Source: Tethya wilhelma (taxonomy: Eukaryota > Porifera > Demospongiae > Tethyida > Tethyidae). Taken from it: a stretch of 64,000 nt of DNA. How positions within the stretch are numbered: the stretch's first letter is position 1; each line of letters starts with the position of its first letter. Both the position numbers and the translations under genes were made by a program. Below are positions 42,426 through 53,457 of the stretch, piece after piece. The stretch spans positions 4,669,607 to 4,733,606 of the forward strand of contig CAXIPT010000007.1 of NCBI GenBank assembly GCA_964030475.1, given 5' to 3'. The notes below the pieces were generated by a model, which had not been told where the DNA came from, ran no database searches, and saw nothing but the letters and a program-made list of their open reading frames with translations.

Positions 42426-44670
42426 TTACATGGAGTCCTCCTCCTCCGGGACTGTAGAGTTATTTGGGGGTGAACCAGCACCAGATTCATTACAACATTG
42501 AAGGCTTGTAGCACTGGGTGAACCATTGTTTTTTTTGATGTATCCATTTGTGTCTTCAGCCATTTTCTTTAAAGCTGCTTTAACAAGTTGGTCCATTGGG
42601 CTTTGTTCATCGGCTTTGTATGCTTTGACCAGTTTATCAAAGAAATTGAAAGAATACTTCAGAACTTGTCTTTGATACATTTTTATAAACAACCAAAGCA
42701 CCAATCAGGATCAAAGGAATTTGGTACACAACGAAAATGCTGTTTGGAGTTTTGCTAATTGATTCTCTGATAGGAATGAGGACAAAGTAAACAGTAATCA
42801 TAACTTGGTATAAAAACAAGATCAAGCCAACCAAAATGCAAACTAAAATATGACAACATCGTGATCCAACAAAATTATTTTAAATTTAGTACAACACCCG
42901 TCATTATCTGGTTTTTCAAAATAATTATCAAGATTATTTTCCATTGTTTTGTTGAGTATATAAAATGCAGTGAAATAAACAGCAAGTACAATGCAGTAAA
43001 CAGATATATGACTGGCATATTCTGTGTCATTAAGAAATGCTATTGTAATGTAGAAAATGTGGTTACAGATTGAAAATATAGCACATAGTGTTGAGATCAT
43101 AGCAAGCAATTCTATAGGTTCATATTCAGTTTTAGGCATAGGTTTAAAAATACTACAGCATTGGTATGTACATTTATTGGCAACATACACAAAAATTGTG
43201 CCTGTAATGACTAATAAGGATAGCAGGTCTAGTACAAAAACACTCAATGGAAACCCAAGTTTACTTTCATCAACGTAGATTTCGTCAGACTCATGCAAAG
43301 TGTTATGCAGAAAATAAAAGGCTGTGCAGTCGGCTACAAGTACTACCACCACAATATAGAGAGAGGTCATGCTAATGCTCATCAATAATGCTTGCTTTGT
43401 TTTTGATATTCTATCATTGCATGCATTACCAGCATCAGGTGCTTGGGTTTCTCCAGCTGGTGCATCAGTACCAGTTGCATGGGTTTCTCTGGCTGGGGTA
43501 TTGGGTTCCTCCGCCAGCTGGGGTATTACCACTGATGGTACCTGTTGCGTGGGTTCCTCTGTCAGGGATGGCAGCCCATGCGTGGGTTCTTCTGACCGGG
43601 ATGGCGGCCCGGCATGCGTGGGTTCTTCTGGCCGGGATGGCGGCCCATGCGTGCACGTGGGTATCTTGATCTTACCATCCAATTTAAGATACAAATATCC
43701 AAATACACCTGCTAGTATCGTAGTAACGATTGGGAAAAGTATATGAATGCTTAGTAGCATTCCAGGAATGTTTTGTCGTCGATCTTTAAACTGTTGCAAC
43801 TGTATCATCAGTGTTTCCCTGTTTGCAGCTACACCAGAAAACATATCAGCATTGATTGTGGCATTGTTTCCATGTGTTGCAGCATAGACTTTCAGCTGTA
43901 TGGGAGAATGGTTTATTTCAGTCTAGTGTATAACCAAGAATAATCAAGAGTGTAATACGTACTCTCAATGACATTGGTAACTCATTGGTAATGATCATAA
44001 TCATGGACATGTACATAATTATAGTGAATAATTATATAAGAATTCCGTATACCGTAATATTATCATAATAATTGTTGTGCTCATCACATTCTCATTAACA
44101 AGAATATATATGACCTACCCTGTGAGTTAGCAGTTCTTTGTGCTCATTTGATGCACTTTTACAGATTTCAGGTAGAGTCAAGTGAATCAAGGTTGTGTGG
44201 TATCCAGTCTTTCCAAAAAAAAGTGATATTAATTGAAATACATCGATTGGCTGCAAAAAATGGAATTCACTTTCTCCCCAAAACCAAACTTCCTTGTCTG
44301 TGTACTCAATTCCAATGTCAGGATTGATGGAGGAAGCTGTACCTGCAGTTGACCCAATGATGTTATATCGAATGTCACCATCTTGTTGAACTTTGAAATA
44401 GTGGTAAATAATGGTAACAAACACAGGAGTCTTTCCCCAGGCTCTATAACCAATACTCTCATTAAGGTTTCTCAAATAGGGAGGAAAAAAATTTCTCGAA
44501 ATGTTTACCACATTTTCATCATTACTTAACAGGGCAAACTCCAGTGCTTTATAACTTTTACACTCCTGGACCAGTGGCTCTTGCTGTACTTCTTGTGCCT
44601 GCATAACGTAGACTAGCCCAAGAATAAGACTTAGTCTGACCGTACACAATGTCATGCTAATTTTCAGCAT
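42426..44670 (-). CDS. Unnamed membrane protein: ectodomain plus seven predicted membrane segments
   Basis: Exon 1 44670-44119 (184 codons) has a signal peptide (MLKISMTLCTVRLSLILGLV) and a ~160 aa ectodomain (WGKTPVFVTIIYHYFKVQQD, EYTDKEVWFWGESEFHFLQ). Exon 2 starts at 43895 in phase 0 (LKVYAATHGNNATINADMF). Hydrophobic segments in order: LLSIHILFPIVTTILAGVF; then, after a Pro/Thr-rich repeat linker, SMTSLYIVVVVLVADCTAF, VFVLDLLSLLVITGTIFVY, LLAMISTLCAIFSICNHIF, SVYCIVLAVYFTAFYIL, ILVGLILFLYQVMITVYFVL and FVVYQIPLILIGALVVYK. A ~75 aa tail ends EEEDSM. The frame breaks twice, at A-runs near 42880 (one A short) and 42690 (one A extra); a 53-base intron could explain the first. Either sequencing indels or early decay. 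I do not recognise the family. Confidence 0.65.
43547..43648 (-). repeat. 33-36 bp coding tandem repeat in the linker (three units)
   Basis: Three in-frame units encode variants of THAGPPSRSEEP. The unit starts GCGTGGGTTC on the plus strand. It lies between the first and second predicted membrane segments of the 7TM-like protein. Confidence 0.85.
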
Positions 44671-47213
44671 GATTATTGCTGTGATTTCTTTTACTTCCAA
44701 TACACTCTCAGACTGATTGCTTGACTCAACTGTCTCTTATATAGTGACATACATGTACACTTATTAATTTAATTATCAACTCGAAAATTAGGCATTCAAG
44801 AATTATTATTTTACCCATTAAGGTACGGTAATATACCTGTATGCAAAATTGACGGTAGCTTATATGCACTATATTGTTTACATGTATAGCATGCATTATT
44901 ATGCATGCCTTGTCCAAGCAGCGTAGTACTGCATACAATGGAGATTGATATGATTGATGGCAAATGGCAATGGCAATTGTGTGCCATTGTAAGAGTGTGT
45001 GTGAATAGGAACTATCATAGATATGATAATTTTGTCCCGTTTTGTAGAAGCCACGATGATCACTATAGTAATTATCATGGCAGAACAAGGAATAATATTA
45101 TAATAGTCTTGTATAGGCCAGCCTCGCTCTCTTTTGTTTGTAAGTGTCGATCTGCATTGTCTCATCAGTATAGCCAGGCCGCTACATGCGGCCACAAAAC
45201 TACATAAGAATGTGCTCAGTTATCGTAAAGGACTTGCTAGCTAATTGTAACCGTGATGTTGCTTTAAATAGAAATCAGTCTGTTAGCTACATAATTATGC
45301 ACCTTTGACTGAGCTATCTGCCATGGGGGTATATATGTAGCACCAGATTGTGACATCATTGTGCTTGCATGCCCATGCATGCACTCACGGATGCCTGCAC
45401 ATGCACTGACCGTAACTTCGGCACACTCTATATCATAGACAGTTAAACTGAATTTTCAAAAGTGCATATGGTCATCATGGTCCGTGGTAATTTAATTTGA
45501 TGCACAAAACATAATGCAACAATTCATATCGGACTGTAGCTCAGAGATAAGCTTATTACTGCATATGCGGATAGGGGCAAGCCTGATGTGACATCGCGGA
45601 CTTGTCAAGTGTTTATAATTACAAGAGCTAGGGTTCTGGGTATGCCAGGCAATGATGCTACTAGCTACTCAGTTACGGAGTGCACACTATCCACCAGTCA
45701 TGATGATCAGCTAGAACTAGCATACTAATAGATTCATAGTTAAACTTGTAATTCAGATAATTTGACTCGATGATTTGTTCTATAGCTATATATAGCTAAG
45801 TATAAAACTATGCAGAGAGGTATATATATGAACCTAAAGCCAGATTCCTCATTGCCTGGTATAACATGCTTAATTGACATTTTTGTGGTTAAGTTTGACA
45901 CTGGCAAACCGAATTAAGGTCAAAGGCCAACTATGGTGCGCTTCAATCAAAACTCCCAGCAGTCTCAAGTCAGTGAGAAGGAGACTGGCCCAGTGGAACC
46001 AGCTCAGCGCTATGTTCTCCTTCTCTAAGGCTGAATTACTGCTGATATAGTACTGGAACTTGACATGATGGTACCAGCAGTTTGAATCATACTTTGATTA
46101 AATAGCTCAAGCTCTAGATCTCTATCATCCTAAAATAATTTGATTGTTACTGACTCAGTAGTATCATTATTCATAGCTGTCTCTCTAATTTTATTCCTAG
46201 ATATGATTTGTAGCTGTTTCGTGAAGTTCACTGAGTGGTGTTTGGAAAGTCTGCAGAAGCTTAGCTGTCAAATGTCAGGTAATTTAAAGATTGTCTAGCA
46301 ATTCATACACCTTTCCGTCACTGTCTTTCATAGTTGATGGATGTATATGAGGCCTATGTAATATATAATACTTACCTTACGGAGAATTTTGCCGCAGATC
46401 AGTAATTTAACAGATACTTTTGTGAAAAAATTTTGTGGTCACGTACAGTCTCAACCAGTTAACAACTGCAGTAACTATACACTATGCATGCTCACTGCAT
46501 AGCTCTCTCCTGATCATAGCCTTCTGTAGTCTGGAGTGAACTTTTAATTGGTATTAACCTCTTTTTGCTGGTTTGTGTTGAGCACACAGAGCACATGCAT
46601 TGTTGAATGTCAGCAGCAATTGAGGTCGATGGTGCTATCTGTGCTATAAAGTACCTTGAGGGTTGCCTATCTCTTTCTTCTGAAGTAGCAGAATAAAGCC
46701 ATACTGATCGTACAGACTATAAGTCTAAAGCTATGTACATGCACAGTGCTAGCGACCCACAGGCCCAGTGTTACCTGGTCAACCAGCTACACCCACTAAT
46801 ATTGTATATATGCGACTACGTTCAGAACAGGGTAAATATTTTGTTGTTTTTCATTCAACCACAAAACCCACAAAAATCTCCCCCCTCCCCCAAACTGTAT
46901 ATGGCTTAAGCGAAAAGTGCAAAAGTTAAGACTTGTGTTCTCATGTATGTAGTATTATTAGCTGCCATATAATAATTATAATTGTTTTGTGACCAATTTA
47001 TTTGCTAAATCACAAAGTCAACTTGAGAGTTTCTTACTAGCATCCAATAATTATCAAAACTGCAAATCAGTATCAATGTCTCTTTAGCAATTAAACTATA
47101 TAGCTATTCTACAATATTCACACTAAGTTGCTTATAACCTTGTTGCCACAAGTTATCGGATATTATAATAATTTTAGCTGTTTAGTGTACACAGTACATT
47201 TATGGCTAGCTGG
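44671..47213. other. 2.5 kb intergenic, no gene recognised
   Basis: AT-rich, with many GCATGC strings. A short open stretch near 45951-46028 (QNSQQSQVSEKETGPVEPAQ) is too short to call. 46780-46970 is duplicated at about 49130-49310. Confidence 0.45.
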
Positions 47214-48098
47214 TTACTGGATGTAGAACTCAAGCAGTTGAATTGGTGTGTTTTCATTATGAGTGCCCTGGTCACCGCATATACGAACTTCAATATCGTC
47301 AGTTGTAGTGCTATCAAGTTCCACTGAGAACCAGGGAGGAGAGTTGAACGTACAACAGTCAACACCAGAAGGACATCCTTGACCATCCCAGAGAGGGTCA
47401 TCAGAGAGAAGGGTATAAGCAACAAATTCGGCAGAACTAGTAGCAGACTCACAGAAATAGTTACTTCCAAGAAAAGAAGGACTGGGAAAAACATTATGAC
47501 CGACACAAGAACAGGTATTTGGAATATTTCCATAAGAAGCACCAGCAACAAAGGTCCAAATGTGAGAACGTGGATTTCCATGAGTGACACTAACACCATC
47601 AACGTAACTACTATCAATTCCACTCAAACGGATATAAGCAAATGCATCAGGTGTGCCATACTGATAGCCAATAGCTCGTCCACATACCTTGCTGTATTGA
47701 ATGTTTGTTGGGTAGATAGCAGATGGACAGCTTCCAGTGTCAGAAGTTGGTCGGCCACAAGCTCGCACATTACTCTGCAAAACTACATTCCAAGCAGGTG
47801 GACAGTCCATTGTAGGATCACTCATGTTGAGGAAAACTGCACGCTGCCACAGCCCTGGTCCACACTGAGGAAGATACCCTAAGGCTTGTGCAATTGCTGG
47901 CAATAGTCCTTCTACTGAGGTGTGAAGATTGTCTCGAGCTGTTTCTTTTTCAATGTCTGTGAATTGACAGGTTCCTCCATCATCAGTTTGTGGGATCACT
48001 GATGGAGGGAGAGAGAGACGAAGGCCTTGCTGTTGAGATGAGACTGCTGGCAGTAGAATGGAGGCAGCAATAAGAGACAGCTGTATGATGAACATCAT
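47214..48098 (-). CDS. Secreted cysteine-rich protein, family member S1
   Basis: 294 aa, single exon. Signal peptide (MMFIIQLSLIAASILLPAVS) followed by QQQGL. Family blocks in order: GGTC; ETARDNL helix; QCGPGLWQR; FLNMSDPTMDCPPAW; QSNVRACGRP; SCPSAIYPTNIQYSKVCGR; VDGVSVTHGNPRSHIWTF; CSC pair; SPSFLGSNYFCES; DDPLWDGQGCPSGVDCCTFN; PPWFSVEL; TTTDDIEVRIC; and terminal IQLLEFYIQ. Most of the 13 or so mature cysteines are conserved in all copies. From memory, uncharacterised secreted proteins of cnidarians and other invertebrates end in a similar CC...PWF...DDIE-R-C...ELY-Q block; I know no function. A TATA box (plus-strand CTTTTATA, 48181-48188) lies 83 bases upstream of the ATG. Confidence 0.85.
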   Translation of the reverse strand: MMFIIQLSLIAASILLPAVSSQQQGLRLSLPPSVIPQTDDGGTCQFTDIEKETARDNLHTSVEGLLPAIAQALGYLPQCGPGLWQRAVFLNMSDPTMDCPPAWNVVLQSNVRACGRPTSDTGSCPSAIYPTNIQYSKVCGRAIGYQYGTPDAFAYIRLSGIDSSYVDGVSVTHGNPRSHIWTFVAGASYGNIPNTCSCVGHNVFPSPSFLGSNYFCESATSSAEFVAYTLLSDDPLWDGQGCPSGVDCCTFNSPPWFSVELDSTTTDDIEVRICGDQGTHNENTPIQLLEFYIQ

Positions 48099-49423
48099 TG
48101 ACGACTGCTTAGGAGAATTGTGTTAATGTTGCTGATTGCAGCAGCTGCAGCACTGATTTTTGATAAGTTGGCTAGCTTGACTTTTATAGCAAAAGGCCGC
48201 AGATGGAGTTGACACTTGCACATGTGCAATATATTGTTATGTGTACTTTGTTAATATTTGCTGCTGATCATGACATCAAACTTTATTCCACACATGTGTC
48301 TAATAGTCTCAGGAGAGTATGTTCTAGCTCTAAACTATATATTTTCACTTATTTTAAGTGTTAATGCATTAGGAATGCTTAACCCTTTGACCACAGAGGA
48401 TATGTTTTGTATAGCGAGTATATCAGCTGTATTTTAATATGTTGATTTTGTGTTTTCTTGAATCAGCAGAGCAGAGCAAGGGGAACAACTTGATACTAGT
48501 GTATAAATGAAAGTCCTAGTCTCCATGGCCTGAATGGTGTTGCTTTATGTGAACACACCCTAAAGTGACAACTTTTCTACTTTTCCCATTGAAAAGTAGA
48601 AAACGTAACTCTTCCCACTTTTTTATTGCGGTTTTCGCTCCTCCCTACAACCACATAATCACAGTAAATAAAAAACAAAATAAAATTATTGCATTGTCCA
48701 ATGATTCAACTATGTGTTAGCACAGTATGGAAGTTTTTACTGACTTAGTCGTATTTTTATTTAATTTTGAACGCCAAACCATCTATAGAATATATGCTCG
48801 TAGTGGTCAAAGGGAGGTCATGCAACTGTTAACAAAAATAGTGAGTAGTGGTCCTCCCCCCTCTTATCCACTCTTGGTAGTAAATGGAATCATGTATGTA
48901 TAATACAGTGTCATGTGTTTGTGCGTAAGTGAATTGCATTAGTGCATAATCATTTTGGACTATTAACAAGCACTTAAATTTACTGCTAAGTCTTGTTCCT
49001 ATAGGAACTAGTTTCAAAGGTTTTAAGTATTTTGTTCACAATGGATTAATTTAAACATACCATGATCATCATGGTAGAGACTAGAAGTCTAGAAGTTTGT
49101 AGCCACATAATATAATGTATGAATGGGTGCACGCGTGGCTGGTTGACCAAGTAACACTGAGCCTTTTTAATTTGTGCATGCATGGGTAAATATTTAATGG
49201 TTTGTTATTCAACCACAAAAAACACAAAAATTTAAACCCCCCCCCATGCGAAAAGTGCGAAAATTAAGACTTGTGTTCTCATGTATGTAGTATTATTAAC
49301 AATGCATGGTTTTGCGACCAATTAATTCGTTAACAAATTACAAACTTTATATAAGATAACATGCAAGTTGCTTAATATCATTCAAGTCTTGAATATACAC
49401 AGTACAATCATGTTACTCATTGG
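48099..49423. other. Intergenic between S1 and S2
   Basis: Holds the S1 promoter (TATA 48181-48188). 48881-49070 is duplicated at 51557-51750 and 49130-49310 is duplicated at 46780-46970. These mark the borders of a tandem duplication of the S1/S2 unit. Confidence 0.5.
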
Positions 49424-50278
49424 CTACTGGATGTAGAGCTCAAGCAGTTGAATTGGGGTATCTTCATTTCCAGTGCCCTCAGTACCACAAATTCTAACTT
49501 CAATATCTTCAGTTGTAGTGGCACCAAGTTCCACTGAGAACCAGGGAGGAGAGTTGAACGTACAACAGTCAACACCAGAAGGACATCCTTGACCATCCCA
49601 GAGAGGGTCATCGGGGAAAAAGGTATAAGAATGGACACTCAGTGTAGCAGACTCACAGAAGTAGTTATTTTTAACAAAAGAAGGACTGGGAACAGCATTT
49701 GCACTAGAACAAGGACAACCACTTTGGATATTTGCGTATGAAGCACCAGCAGCAAAGGTCCAAATGTGAGAACGTGGATTTCCATGGGTGACACTAACAC
49801 CATCGACAAAATTTATACTATTAAATGCATCAGGTGTGCCATACTGGTAGCCAATAACTCGTCCACACATTTTGCTGTATTGAATGTTCGTAGGGTAGAT
49901 AGCAGATGCACAACTTCCAGAGCCAGAAGCTGGTCGGCCACAAGCTCGCACATTACTCTGCAAGAATTCGCTCCAAGCAGCTGGACAGTCCATTGTAGGA
50001 TCACTCATATTAAGGAAGCCAACACGTTGCCATAGCCCTGGTCCACACTGAGGAAGTAACCCTAAGGCTTGTTCAATTGCTGGCAATAGTCCTTGTACGG
50101 AGGTGTGAAGATGGTCTTGAGCAGTTTCTCTTTCAAAGTTGTCAGGACAGATTCCTCCATCACTAGTTGGTGAGATCACTGATGGAGGGAGAGAGAGAGG
50201 AAGGCCTTGCTGTTGAGATGAGACTGCTGGCAGTAGAATGGAGGCAGCAACAAGATACAGCTGTATAGTGAACATCAT
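49424..50278 (-). CDS. Secreted cysteine-rich protein, family member S2
   Basis: 284 aa from MMFTIQLYLVAASILLPAVS (ATG 50278). Same blocks as S1, with a shorter NSINFVDGVSVTHGNPRSH segment and CPCSSANAVPSPSFVKNNYF. Ends IQLLELYIQ. About 20 bases before the ATG the sequence reaches a single N (50292), after which the TATA/leader region shared by S1, S3 and S4 is not found. Either the promoter is missing from the assembly or the gene has lost it. Confidence 0.85.
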   Translation of the reverse strand: MMFTIQLYLVAASILLPAVSSQQQGLPLSLPPSVISPTSDGGICPDNFERETAQDHLHTSVQGLLPAIEQALGLLPQCGPGLWQRVGFLNMSDPTMDCPAAWSEFLQSNVRACGRPASGSGSCASAIYPTNIQYSKMCGRVIGYQYGTPDAFNSINFVDGVSVTHGNPRSHIWTFAAGASYANIQSGCPCSSANAVPSPSFVKNNYFCESATLSVHSYTFFPDDPLWDGQGCPSGVDCCTFNSPPWFSVELGATTTEDIEVRICGTEGTGNEDTPIQLLELYIQ

Positions 50279-50317
50279 TGATGACGACTTANATAATATT
50301 ATTATGATACACAGCAA

Positions 50318-50939
50318 AAAGGTATTTAATTGACTCCATGCATGATTGCAATTAATTAGGAAAATAATGGGTGAAAATTTCTAGATATGCATGCATGGTC
50401 ATCATACAAGCACGTGTGAGCATTCCTATAGCGGATCCTTTGAAGGTTGTTGAGTATGCATGGTGTTGTACAATACCTAGACAAAAAGAATCATGTACGT
50501 GATGAAAGAAAAGGCTGACTAAGATGTGCTATATAAACCACTGGTAATTTTTTGGTTATGCATGGGCTTATTTCAAACCTAATAACTATCCAAAAGCAAT
50601 AATTAATTCAACAGGAACAGTTTGAGAATTATAAATTATGGAAAGTCATTAAAAAAAAATTATTATAAAACATTAAAAAGAATATTATAGGGTCATGTAC
50701 AATGGGAAATTTGAGAATAGATAAATTAGTATAAATAATTATTGATTATAGTGAGCCACGTTGCATGTTTTGTTATAAAAATGATGTTTTGTGATGTTTT
50801 TGTTTGGCGATGTTCCCGGGTACCACATTTGGGAACGCTTGTAGACTACTCTGTCACAGTGTCAGTTTTGTACAGTGTTATCATTTCCATGCGGCAACAG
50901 TAGCGATTTTTTAATGAGATGCATGACGTGTTATGATAG
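50318..50939. repeat. Left arm of a ~0.45-0.5 kb inverted duplication
   Basis: 50363-50869 is the reverse complement of about 55337-55753, in order: GTGAAAATTT..., CATCATACAAGCACGTGTGAG, CCTTTGAAGGTTGTTGAGTAT, GGGCTTATTTCAAACCTAA, ACAGGAACAGTTTG, GTACCACATTTGGGAA, GTAGACTACTCTGT. Divergence is modest. Confidence 0.8.
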
Positions 50940-51555
50940 TAGTAGCTCTCTACCAAGAGAAGGTCGAAGGTCAAGCTGACATTAGCTGTGATATGTGTGT
51001 TACCACATCCAATGGTCCTGCTGTTTCATTCTGCTGCAACTGTTGTGAATTTCTGTGTAAGGTTTGCTCCAATCACCACCAATCCTGGAGGAAGACCCTC
51101 AACCACGAGCTGGTTGAGGTTGGTGAGAAAAAGTCAAAAGCTCCAAGCTCCAGCACCATTTTAAAGAGTGTTTCACAGAGGCCAATGTATTGCCAGCTAC
51201 ATGGAGATGAGACTTTGAAGTTCTACTGTTTAACCTGTGGCACTCTGATCTGTCGGGACTGTGCTGATGATGAACATTCAGATCACAAACGCAGTAGAAT
51301 AGAGAAAGTAGCTGAAAATGAAAAGAAAGAGTTGCTTTTAGTCCTTGATGAAGCTTACTCTGTCAAATCCAAGCTGGAGGATGCCATGGCTCAAGGTGAG
51401 AAGACCATGCAGTGTGTACAAGCCAAGCAGAAGGCTGTAGATGAAGAAATTAAGAGCTCATTTCGTACCATCTATATGAAGCTGTTCGTGCTCGTGAAGC
51501 AGCCCTGTTAGCCAGTAGTGCTGAGATTGCTCTTGGGAAACGCACAGCTCTCAGC
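50940..51555 (+). pseudogene. Translocated TRIM fragment (B-box 1, B-box 2, coiled-coil start)
   Basis: Starts mid-gene at VALYQEKVEGQADISCDMC and keeps both B-boxes. It then shifts frame by an inserted AT near 51475 (TIY|MKLFV for TIYEAVRAR). Homology ends abruptly at 51555 (GCTCTCAGC), where sequence duplicated from the S1-S2 spacer begins. No RING, filamin or NHL. It lies outside ELYS, 16 kb from the array. Confidence 0.85.
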
Positions 51556-52126
51556 TATAAATGGAATCATGGTATGTGTATAATGCCCAATGTCAATGAC
51601 ATGTGTTTGTGCATATGTGAATTGCATGAGCACATATCTATTTTCAGATTATTAACAAGCACTTAAATTTACTACTTGTTCTTAGGAACTGTAGTTTTTA
51701 AGCATTCTGTTCTCAATGGATTAATTTAAACATGCCATGCTTTGCAGTTGTGTCTCCCTCTCTTGTTTTGAGTGCTATTCACACAGAAAAAGCCAATTCA
51801 ATGATAAGTATCCCAATATAAAAGATAGTCCTGATAAACACATTACCTATACTATTGCTTGTTTGGTGACAGCTAAATTTATTTTTAAGCTCACAATGAT
51901 TAAAAATTAATTGTGTCGATCATCTGCAAACAAATAGGTTAACTGAATCAAAAGCTATATATATCTACAGTCACATGCAGGAGCAAATATACTAGAGAAC
52001 ACATCTACTCTTGTTCTGTCTCACTCACACACTCCAACAGACATTGTCATGTATGCATGTAGGCATGTATTTAATATATGTATAGCTTAGTAATGTCGTT
52101 TATATTATCTCTCTTTCTCTCTGCAG
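51556..52126. other. Intergenic, partly duplicated spacer
   Basis: 51557-51750 repeats 48881-49070 (shared AATGGAATCATG, TGTCATGACATG-like, TTAACAAGCACTTAAATTTACT, AATGGATTAATTTAAACAT). The rest shows nothing. Confidence 0.5.
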
Positions 52127-52278
52127 ATCGAGCTCTTTACACACTTCACTATACAGTACTCCTATCACCTAGCAACCCGATCTCACTCCCCTGGCAGAGA
52201 GAAACTGAAAGACTCCTCTCTTTATTGGAACACGGAAACTGTAAGGACCAAATTAAAAATATTGTAGATTATATTTAG
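52127..52278 (+). other. Orphan terminal-exon-like ORF
   Basis: A good acceptor (CTCTCTTTCTCTCTGCAG, ending 52126) is followed by DRALYTLHYTVLLSPSNPIS, PWQRETERLLSLLEHGN and KNIVDYI-stop. The composition is protein-like, but no partner exon is recognised. Confidence 0.3.
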
Positions 52279-52822
52279 CAGAATCTGAAGGGTCATAACC
52301 CAGCCCAAACTAGTATGTTTGCAAGTTTGTCTCTTCATGTGTTTTGTTGGGTAATCTGTAGTTACCATATTACATGTGTAACATCATCACAGTGTGGGTT
52401 TAGCTGGTATGCACTTTTGGTGCTCATATGAAAAAGTTTTTCACATTAGCTAAATTTCACGGTGTATTACATCTTTAGCCTAGCATTTTTAGTGTACAAA
52501 TTAATAAGCAATGCGGAAAAGTATAATATGCTTTGTACAATATTTCTTGACTCAACCTGCTAGTAATAAAAAATGATATCCTTCTGTCATATATATTCCA
52601 TTAGTCTTTTAGAAGTATTTTGAAACCAAAATCACTACCTTTGGAGCTTCAGTCTCCCTGCCATGTGCATGTCGGAAAGTCTGGTAAGGGTCAGCATAAA
52701 GCCATACTCATGCACTAAAACTTTCAAATTGATAATATAAATTTTGGGAAATAAATTAACAAATCTATACCCTGCCACTAGCTCTCTCTAAAATCTATAT
52801 AATAGTAATAGGCATTGTAAAA

Positions 52823-53312
52823 TCAGCTCCAACCTTTCTTGAAAATTAGCTTGGCAGTGTTTTCTGCCATTTCAATTTGAAAAAAGAAGCTATATATAGG
52901 NGGCTGGTGTATCACCACTCGTATTACTTTGTTGGTTTTGTCCGGCTGGTGTATCACCACTCGTATTAGTTTGTTGGTTTTGTCCGGCTGGTGTATCACC
53001 TCTCGTATTAGTTGGTTGGTTTTGTCTGGCTGGTGTATCACCACTCCTATCAGATTGTTGCATTTGTTTGGCTGTATCAAATTCATGACTTTTCCCATCC
53101 AATTTAAGATACAAGTATCCAAATACACCAACTAGAAAGGTAGTAAAGATTGGGAAGAGTATATGAATGCTTAGTAGCATTCCAGGAATGTTTTGTCGTC
53201 GATCTTTAAACTGTTGCAACTGTATCATCAGTGTTTCCCTGTTAGCAGCTACACCAGAAAACATATCAACATTGATTGTGGCATTGTTTCCATGTGTTGC
53301 AGCATAGGCTTT
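52823..53312 (-). pseudogene. Truncated paralogue of the 7TM-like membrane gene
   Basis: Matches exon 2 of the 42.4-44.7 kb gene from KAYAATHGNNATINVDMF through FSGVAANRETLMIQLQQFKD and the first membrane segment (LLSIHILFPIFTTFLVGVF). It then enters its own 14-residue repeat linker, meets N 52901 and ends at a stop within a few codons. Membrane segments 2-7 and exon 1 are absent. Its upstream intron matches the parent intron until 53458, where a fold-back element starts. Confidence 0.75.
52902..53070 (-). repeat. 42 bp coding tandem repeat, four units
   Basis: Units begin GGCTGGTGTATCACC on the plus strand (52902, 52944, 52986, 53028) and encode GDTPAGQNQQTNTS. A partial fifth unit starts at 53070. 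The array borders N 52901. Confidence 0.9.
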
Positions 53313-53457
53313 CAGCTGTATGGAAAAATGGTTTATTTCAGTCTAGTGTATCATGATTAAACCAAGAGTAACCAAGATTGTAATACTCTCATTGCATGGT
53401 AATGATCATAATCATGCTTACTTACATGTACATAATTATAGTGAATAATTATAACAA

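Noticed and set aside
43369..43746. Plus-strand 125 aa Gly/Ala/Val-rich ORF
   Set aside because: It is the opposite strand of the Pro/Thr-rich linker repeat of the membrane gene.
47379..47882. 167 aa plus-strand ORF opposite S1
   Set aside because: Antisense shadow of the secreted gene; similar shadows occur opposite S2, S3 and S4.
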